From Demequina sp. NBRC 110053 (GTDB lineage Bacteria; Actinomycetota; Actinomycetes; Actinomycetales; Demequinaceae): DNA of 64,000 nt. The DNA is taken from contig NZ_BBRJ01000002.1 in the NCBI RefSeq assembly GCF_002090095.1, forward strand, positions 372,001 to 436,000, read 5' to 3'. Position numbers and translations under genes: made by a program. Each line of letters opens with the position of its first letter. Positions within the stretch are counted from its first letter, which is position 1. Under the pieces are notes generated by a model, which saw only the letters and a program-made list of their open reading frames with translations, ran no database searches and was not told the DNA's origin. Positions 59,018-64,000 of the stretch are shown piece by piece.

Positions 59018-60373
59018 ATGGCATCCATGCGCAAGGCGAGTGCCGCAGTGGCATTCGCAGCATCGGCGGCTTTGCTGCTCGCAGCGTGCAGCAGCGACGA
59101 CGCAGGAAACGACCCCACCGACGCCCCCACCGGAGGGGAGTCGTCGGAGGAGAAGGAGCCCGTAACCCTCACGTGGTGGCACAACTCCGTCGCGGGAGAC
59201 AACGGGCAGAACGACTTGGGCGACTACTGGCAGAGCGTGGCTGACGCGTTCACGGCAGAGAACCCCCACGTCACCATCGAGATCGAGCAGATCCAGAACG
59301 AGGACCTGCAGCGCACCCGCATCCCCCTCGCCCTGCAGTCGGGCGACGCGCCCGACCTGTTCCAGGCGTGGGGCGGCGGCGAGCTCGCGACCCAGGTCGA
59401 GTCGGGCTACCTGATGGACCTGAGCGAGACCCTCGCGGACGACGTCACCCGCCTGGGCGGCAGCGTTGCGCCGTGGCAGTACGAGGGCTCGACCTACGGT
59501 CTGCCCTTCCAGTTCGGCGTCGAGGGCATCTGGTACCGCGAGTCGCTGTTCGAGGAGGCAGGCATCACCGAGGAGCCCGCCACGATGGCAGAGCTCAACG
59601 AGGCCGTGCAGGCTCTCAAGGACGCGGACATCACGCCCATCGCGGTGGGCGCGGCCGACGGCTGGCCCGCGGCGCACTGGTGGTACAACTTCGCGCTGCG
59701 CTCCTGCCCGCAGGACGTCGTCGCCTCCGCTGGCACGACGTTCGACTTCTCTGACCCCTGCTGGGTCGAGGCTGGCACGCAGCTCGAGGAGTTCATCGGC
59801 ACCAACCCGTTCCAGGACCAGTACATCTCGACGGTCGCCCAGACCGGCGCGACCTCGTCCGCTGGCCTCGTGGCCACCGGCGAGGCGGCGATGGAGCTCA
59901 TGGGCCACTGGAACGTGTTCGTGTACGAGGGCTTCACCGACGGTTCGGACGAGGCCATCGCGGCCCTGCACGACGACCTCGGCTGGTTCCCGATGCCCGC
60001 GACCGAAGGCGGCGCCGGCGACCCGTCCGCTGCCCTGGGTGGCGGCGACGGCTTCGCGTGCTACGTCGACGCTCCGCCGGAGTGCGCCGAGTTCCTCTCG
60101 TTCATCGTGAGCGACGAGAACCAGGCTGGTGCGGCCGAGGCCGCTGGCATCCTGCCCGTGGCGCCTGCCGCGGCGGAGGCCGTGACCAACCCCGTGCTGG
60201 TCGAGCTGTCGCAGGTGGCCGGTAACGCCGCCTACGTGCAGCTGTGGCTCGACACGAGCTTCGGCACCAACGTCGGTGGCGCCATGAACGACGGCATCGT
60301 CGGCATCTTCGCCGGCACCGGCGACGCGCAGGATGTCGTCGACCTGATGACCGCCGCGGCGCTCACCCAGTAA
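59018..60373 (+). CDS. Sugar ABC transporter substrate-binding lipoprotein
   Basis: 451 residues from ATG 59018 (AAAGGA upstream). Lipoprotein signal AVAFAASAALLLAACSS with lipobox LAAC; then an acidic Asp/Thr/Gly/Ser/Glu spacer and PVTLTWWHNSVAGDNG, WQSVADAFTAENPHVTIEIEQIQNEDLQ, typical of the carbohydrate-uptake CUT1 class (ExtracellularSBP_1). Partners: the two permeases downstream. The ATPase is not in the window; such systems often share MsiK. Confidence 0.94.
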   Translation: MASMRKASAAVAFAASAALLLAACSSDDAGNDPTDAPTGGESSEEKEPVTLTWWHNSVAGDNGQNDLGDYWQSVADAFTAENPHVTIEIEQIQNEDLQRTRIPLALQSGDAPDLFQAWGGGELATQVESGYLMDLSETLADDVTRLGGSVAPWQYEGSTYGLPFQFGVEGIWYRESLFEEAGITEEPATMAELNEAVQALKDADITPIAVGAADGWPAAHWWYNFALRSCPQDVVASAGTTFDFSDPCWVEAGTQLEEFIGTNPFQDQYISTVAQTGATSSAGLVATGEAAMELMGHWNVFVYEGFTDGSDEAIAALHDDLGWFPMPATEGGAGDPSAALGGGDGFACYVDAPPECAEFLSFIVSDENQAGAAEAAGILPVAPAAAEAVTNPVLVELSQVAGNAAYVQLWLDTSFGTNVGGAMNDGIVGIFAGTGDAQDVVDLMTAAALTQ

Positions 60374-60415
60374 CACTCAACCCGTCCCCCTGATACAAGA
60401 AAGCGAGGCTCCCTG

Positions 60416-61468
60416 GTGACTGCACTGGAGGCCTCGGGTACGGGCAAGGGCCCCGTCGCTGACGCGAAGGCGTCAGCGGCGGGGTCCACCCCTGTCACCC
60501 CCGCCCAGCACAACGCACGCAAGGACAACCGACGCAAGTGGATCGAGATCGCGATCTTCGTCGGCCCCGCGCTGCTGATGTTCCTCGCGTTCGTCGTCTT
60601 CCCGATGGTGATGGCGGCGCGCTACAGCCTGTACAAGTGGGACTCCCGCCAGCCGTTCGAGCTGGCTGAGTTCATCGGACTCGACAACTACACCCGAGCG
60701 CTGTTCGGCGGCACCGATCCGGAGACGCAGGAGATCTTCTGGAAGGCCTACGCGGAGCCGTTCTGGAATGCCGTCGGCAACAACGCGCAGATCATCGCGC
60801 TGTCGATGCTCGTCCAGCTCCCGATCGCCATGCTGATCGCGCTGGTGCTCAACCGCAAGTTCCCCGGCCGCTCCAGCGTGCGGCTCATCATCTTCGCCCC
60901 GTACGTCCTGGCCGAGGTCACCGCCGGCCTCATGTGGCTCATGCTCCTGGACCCGCGCGGTCCGGTGACGCAGATGGTCCAGGGACTGGGCCTTCCCACG
61001 CCACCGCAAGGCTGGCTCGAGGATCCGACGTGGGGCTTCTGGACCTTCTTCTTCATCGTGTCATGGAAGTACATCGGCCTCGCCATCATCCTCTTCCTCG
61101 CGGGCCTCGCCGGCGTGCCGGAGGAGCTTCAGGAGGCCGCATCCATCGACGGCGCGAGCTGGTGGCAGGTGCAGTGGCGCATCAACATCCCGCTCATCGG
61201 TCCCACGGTGCGCGTGTGGGCGTTCCTGTCGATCATCGGCTCCATCCAGCTGTTCGACATGGCGTGGGTGCTGAACAAGGGCGGATCGACCAACCAGTAC
61301 GCGACCATCGCGACGCTGATGGTCGACACCGGAACGCAGCGCAACGACGGAGGCTACGCCTCCGCGCTCGCGATCATCATGTTCATCTTCTCCATGGCCG
61401 CCGCACTGCTCTACCTGACGCTCGTCATGCGTCGTGACAACGCGGCCCGTGCCCGAAAGGGGGCCTGA
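60416..61468 (+). CDS. Sugar ABC transporter permease (MalF-like)
   Basis: 350 residues, GTG start 60416. Six membrane helices from about 45; conserved EAA loop ELQEAASIDGASWWQVQWRINIPLIGP near 240. The first 40 residues are cytoplasmic, Ala/Thr/Lys-rich. Pairs with the next permease; inner-membrane channel for an oligosaccharide. The gene lies 42 nt after the binding-protein gene. Confidence 0.94.
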   Translation: MTALEASGTGKGPVADAKASAAGSTPVTPAQHNARKDNRRKWIEIAIFVGPALLMFLAFVVFPMVMAARYSLYKWDSRQPFELAEFIGLDNYTRALFGGTDPETQEIFWKAYAEPFWNAVGNNAQIIALSMLVQLPIAMLIALVLNRKFPGRSSVRLIIFAPYVLAEVTAGLMWLMLLDPRGPVTQMVQGLGLPTPPQGWLEDPTWGFWTFFFIVSWKYIGLAIILFLAGLAGVPEELQEAASIDGASWWQVQWRINIPLIGPTVRVWAFLSIIGSIQLFDMAWVLNKGGSTNQYATIATLMVDTGTQRNDGGYASALAIIMFIFSMAAALLYLTLVMRRDNAARARKGA

Positions 61469-61469
61469 C

Positions 61470-62360
61470 ATGGCCACCGACACCACCACGCAGAGCTACC
61501 GCCAGCCGACCAAGCAGTCGCGCACGCGGACCCGCCTCCAGGGAGACTCCTCGATCTACGTCACGATCTTCGTGGCGCTCATCGCCGTGGGGCTCACGCT
61601 GGGACCGATCATCTACCTCGCTCTCGGCGGCTTCCGGTCGAACGGACAGCTGGCGGCGGACCCGACCGGCCTGCCCGATCCGTGGGTGTGGCAGAACTAC
61701 TGGAACATCCTCACCCAGGGCAACTTCTGGGAGTACACGCTCAACTCGCTCATCGTCGCCGTCGCGACCACCGCGGGCGTGGTGCTGTTCGGCACCATGG
61801 CGGCGTACCCTCTCGCCCGCTACGCGTTCAAGGGCCGCGAGGGCATCTTCATCATCTTCACGGCGGGCCTGATGTTCCCGCTCACCGTGGCGATCTTCCC
61901 GCTGTTCCTGCTCCTCAACGATCTGGGCTGGGTGGGCGGCTACTGGGGACTCATCGTTCCCCAGATCGCGTTCGCGCTGCCGGTGACCGTGATCATCATG
62001 CGGCCGTTCCTCGCCGCCCTGCCGGACGAGCTCGAGGAGGCAGCGTTCATGGACGGCCTCACCCGCGTGGGCTTCTTCTACCGGATGGTGCTGCCCCTGG
62101 CGAAGCCCGGCATGGTCACCGTGGGAGTGCTCGCATTCCTCGGCTCGTGGAACGCCTACCTGCTGCCGCTCGTCATCCTCACCGGCCGCGAGGCGCCCAC
62201 CACGCTGCCTCTGGGCGTGACGCAGTTCCAGGGCCAGAACGCCGCGGACTTCGCCGGCATCATGGCGTACACGTTCCTGGCGATGATTCCCGCCCTGGTG
62301 TTCTTCCTGATGATGGAGCGTCGCATCGTCGACGGCCTCTCGGGTGCGGTGAAGGGCTAG
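61470..62360 (+). CDS. Sugar ABC transporter permease (MalG-like)
   Basis: 296 residues from ATG 61470 (AAAGGGGG upstream). Six helices and the EAA motif ELEEAAFMDGLTRVGFFYRMVLPLAKP near 193. Its start is one base after the stop of the previous gene. Forms the heteromeric channel with the MalF-like protein. Confidence 0.94.
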   Translation: MATDTTTQSYRQPTKQSRTRTRLQGDSSIYVTIFVALIAVGLTLGPIIYLALGGFRSNGQLAADPTGLPDPWVWQNYWNILTQGNFWEYTLNSLIVAVATTAGVVLFGTMAAYPLARYAFKGREGIFIIFTAGLMFPLTVAIFPLFLLLNDLGWVGGYWGLIVPQIAFALPVTVIIMRPFLAALPDELEEAAFMDGLTRVGFFYRMVLPLAKPGMVTVGVLAFLGSWNAYLLPLVILTGREAPTTLPLGVTQFQGQNAADFAGIMAYTFLAMIPALVFFLMMERRIVDGLSGAVKG

Positions 62361-62362
62361 GG

Positions 62363-64000
62363 ATGATCGACCAGAACATCAGCCCTCGAGTCAAGGCGAT
62401 CGTCGCGGACCTCTCCCTCGAGGAGAAGCTCGCTCAGATCGTCGGGTTCTGGGAGGGCGAGGAGGGCGACTCGGTCGCCCCCCTGCAGGGCGAGCAGGCT
62501 CACAGCGGCAAGATCGACGACGCGACGACGCACGGCCTGGGCCACCTGACTCGCGTGTACGGCACCAACCCGCACGATCCCGACGAGCGCGCGGCGTACC
62601 TGTGGCAGCGTCAGCGCTCGCTGGTGACGGGCACGCGCGCAGGCATCCCGGCGATCGTCCACGAGGAGTGCCTGACAGGCCTGTCGGCGTGGAAGGCTGC
62701 GACCTTCCCCGCGCCCCTGTCGTGGGGGGCGACGTTCAACGACTGCCTGGTCGAGGAGATGGGCGCGCTGATCGGCGAGTCCATGTCCGCGCTCGGCATC
62801 CACCAGGGGCTCGCCCCCGTGCTCGACGTCGTTCGCGACCCCCGGTGGGGGCGCGTCGAGGAGTGCATCGCCGAGGACCCGTACCTGGTGGGCGCGGTGG
62901 GGACGGCCTATGTGCGCGGCCTCCAGTCGCGCGGCGTCGACGCGACCCTCAAGCACTTCGTGGGCTACTCCGCATCGCAGGCCGGACGCAACTTCGGGCC
63001 CGTCCACATGGGACCGCGCGAGCTGCGCGACGTCATGCTCATTCCCTTCGAAATGGCCGTGCTCGACGGCAAGGTCGCCTCGGTCATGCACTCGTACGCG
63101 GAGATCGACGGCGTGCCCGTCGCTGCCGACCCCACGCTTCTCACGGACGTCCTGCGAGGCGAGTGGGGCTTCGAGGGCACGGTGGTCGCCGACTACTTCG
63201 GCGTGGCCTTCCTGCACGTCCTGCACCACGTCGCCGCCGACCTGGGCGAGGCCGCCGGTCAGGCACTCGCCGCTGGCGTCGATGTCGAGCTCCCCACGGG
63301 CGACGCCTACCTGGCGCCGCTCAAGGCGGCGATCGAGTCCGGAGCCGTCGACATCGCGCTCGTCGATCGCGCCGCGGCTCGCATCCTCGCTCAGAAGGAG
63401 CGCCACGGGCTGCTCGACCAGACGTTCGAGGATGCTCCGCCCACCGGCGTCGACCTCGACTCCCCCGCGCACCGTGACGTGGCGCGGCAGATCGCCGAGC
63501 AGTCCGTCGTCCTGGTGTCCAACGACGGGACGCTGCCGCTGCCAGCGGACGCGTCCGCTGGCACGACTGCCGTCATCGGCCCCAATGCCCATCGCGTCTC
63601 GGCGCTGTTCGGCTGCTACTCGTTCGCGAACCATGTGCTCGCGCACCGTCCGGGAGTCGAGCTGGGATTCGAGGCGCCTACGCTGCTCGAGTCGATCCGC
63701 GACGAGCTGGCCGGCACCGTCACCTATGCCCGCGGCTGCGCCGTGGACGACGATGACCGGTCGGGCTTCGACGAGGCCGTCGCAGCGGCGAGGGCGGCGG
63801 ACACCGCCGTCGTGGTGGTCGGCGACCACGCCGGCCTGTTCGGTCGCGGCACGTCCGGCGAGGGGTGCGACACCGACGACCTCGAGCTGCCCGGCGTCCA
63901 GCGCGAGCTGGTCGAGGCGATCCTCGCGACCGGCACCCCCGTCGTGATGGTCCTCGTCACGGGACGTCCGTACGCCGTGTCGTGGGCCCTCGAGCGCTGC
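62363..64000 (+). CDS. GH3 beta-glucosidase/xylosidase, N-terminal part (cut by window end)
   Basis: 546 residues are visible; the gene runs off the right edge. (alpha/beta)8 domain: LAPVLDVVRDPRWGRVEECIAEDPYLVGAVGTAYVRGLQ, DATLKHFVGYSASQAGRNFG, and the nucleophile Asp in GTVVADYFGVAFLHVLHH. Then the alpha/beta sandwich from about 385 (QSVVLVSNDGTLPLP, TAVIGPNA). It should split imported beta-oligosaccharides from the non-reducing end. No signal peptide, so cytoplasmic. Last gene of the LacI-regulated operon that I can see. Confidence 0.92.
   Translation, partial: MIDQNISPRVKAIVADLSLEEKLAQIVGFWEGEEGDSVAPLQGEQAHSGKIDDATTHGLGHLTRVYGTNPHDPDERAAYLWQRQRSLVTGTRAGIPAIVHEECLTGLSAWKAATFPAPLSWGATFNDCLVEEMGALIGESMSALGIHQGLAPVLDVVRDPRWGRVEECIAEDPYLVGAVGTAYVRGLQSRGVDATLKHFVGYSASQAGRNFGPVHMGPRELRDVMLIPFEMAVLDGKVASVMHSYAEIDGVPVAADPTLLTDVLRGEWGFEGTVVADYFGVAFLHVLHHVAADLGEAAGQALAAGVDVELPTGDAYLAPLKAAIESGAVDIALVDRAAARILAQKERHGLLDQTFEDAPPTGVDLDSPAHRDVARQIAEQSVVLVSNDGTLPLPADASAGTTAVIGPNAHRVSALFGCYSFANHVLAHRPGVELGFEAPTLLESIRDELAGTVTYARGCAVDDDDRSGFDEAVAAARAADTAVVVVGDHAGLFGRGTSGEGCDTDDLELPGVQRELVEAILATGTPVVMVLVTGRPYAVSWALERC

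Overview
The window is high-GC (about 70% by eye) bacterial chromosome with short intergenic gaps, many 1-4 nt stop/start overlaps and many genes whose start codon sits 6-7 nt downstream of a TANNNT-like hexamer (leaderless transcripts). Gene content (actinobacterial ilvB-ilvN-ilvC-leuB-ilvE order, an HspR/HAIR operator at clpB, roadblock/GTPase operon, GH9 and GH3 glycosidases with a LacI-controlled sugar ABC system) points to an actinobacterium, most likely a plant-polymer-degrading Micrococcales relative (Cellulomonas/Demequina-like). I cannot name a species. No phage, insertion sequence, CRISPR array or rRNA was seen.

Layout: 1-207 tail of an IclR regulator; 565-3846 secreted GH9 cellulase with three SLH repeats; 3827-5608 (minus) four overlapping genes, three roadblock proteins and one small GTPase; 5991-6440 DCC protein; 6524-6596 tRNA-Glu; 6843-8996 N-domain-less clpB behind a HAIR operator; 9274-9348 tRNA-Gln; 9432-13263 (minus) small membrane protein, HAD hydrolase, GNAT, gltX, FAH protein; 13322-16735 DinB-like, acyltransferase-like, toroid-fold and conserved proteins; 16751-18533 rnhA, ybaK, yggS; 18636-21338 Ski2-like helicase; 21536-22979 XRE/membrane protein pair and VIT1 transporter; 22998-24729 cimA with an Ile-codon attenuator; 24789-25957 RHH/Doc pair and a YgjP-type metallopeptidase; 26094-28999 signal-less second GH9 coupled to a second branched-chain aminotransferase; 29173-33257 RidA, zinc-ribbon protein, reductase, ABC-2 exporter and TetR; 33235-41871 regulators and small stress/housekeeping enzymes; 42010-42096 a 28-residue cationic peptide gene; 42259-48200 the branched-chain amino-acid operon with a leader-peptide attenuator; 48392-50553 DUF1905 and ilvD; 50649-57116 MerR, two FMN reductases, photolyase, dehydrogenase, AAA ATPase; 57169-64000 deacetylase, LacI regulator and sugar ABC/GH3 operon (cut by the window end).

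How they work together: cellulose cleaved outside the cell by the SLH-anchored GH9 could supply oligosaccharides imported by the LacI-regulated ABC transporter and cleaved by the adjacent GH3 enzyme and perhaps the cytoplasmic GH9. The isoleucine/valine/leucine genes (cimA, ilvBNC, leuB, ilvE, ilvD) lie in three transcription units, two of which start with short leader peptides (MHTAIIIP and [13 protein letters not shown]) that appear to be leaderless and to control attenuators.

Most interesting unexplained signals: a 14-bp intergenic motif GCCCGCGCATCGGC in six exact copies with many more copies of its 10-bp core; a two-copy twin-palindrome element (48771-48835 and 55831-55897) with identical 40-bp palindrome spacing; four GTGTGA boxes at exact 12-bp period (35339-35380); the leaderless attenuator peptides; a 33-codon ORF with a large hairpin wedged between leuB and ilvE; and the small amphipathic peptide gene at 42010.
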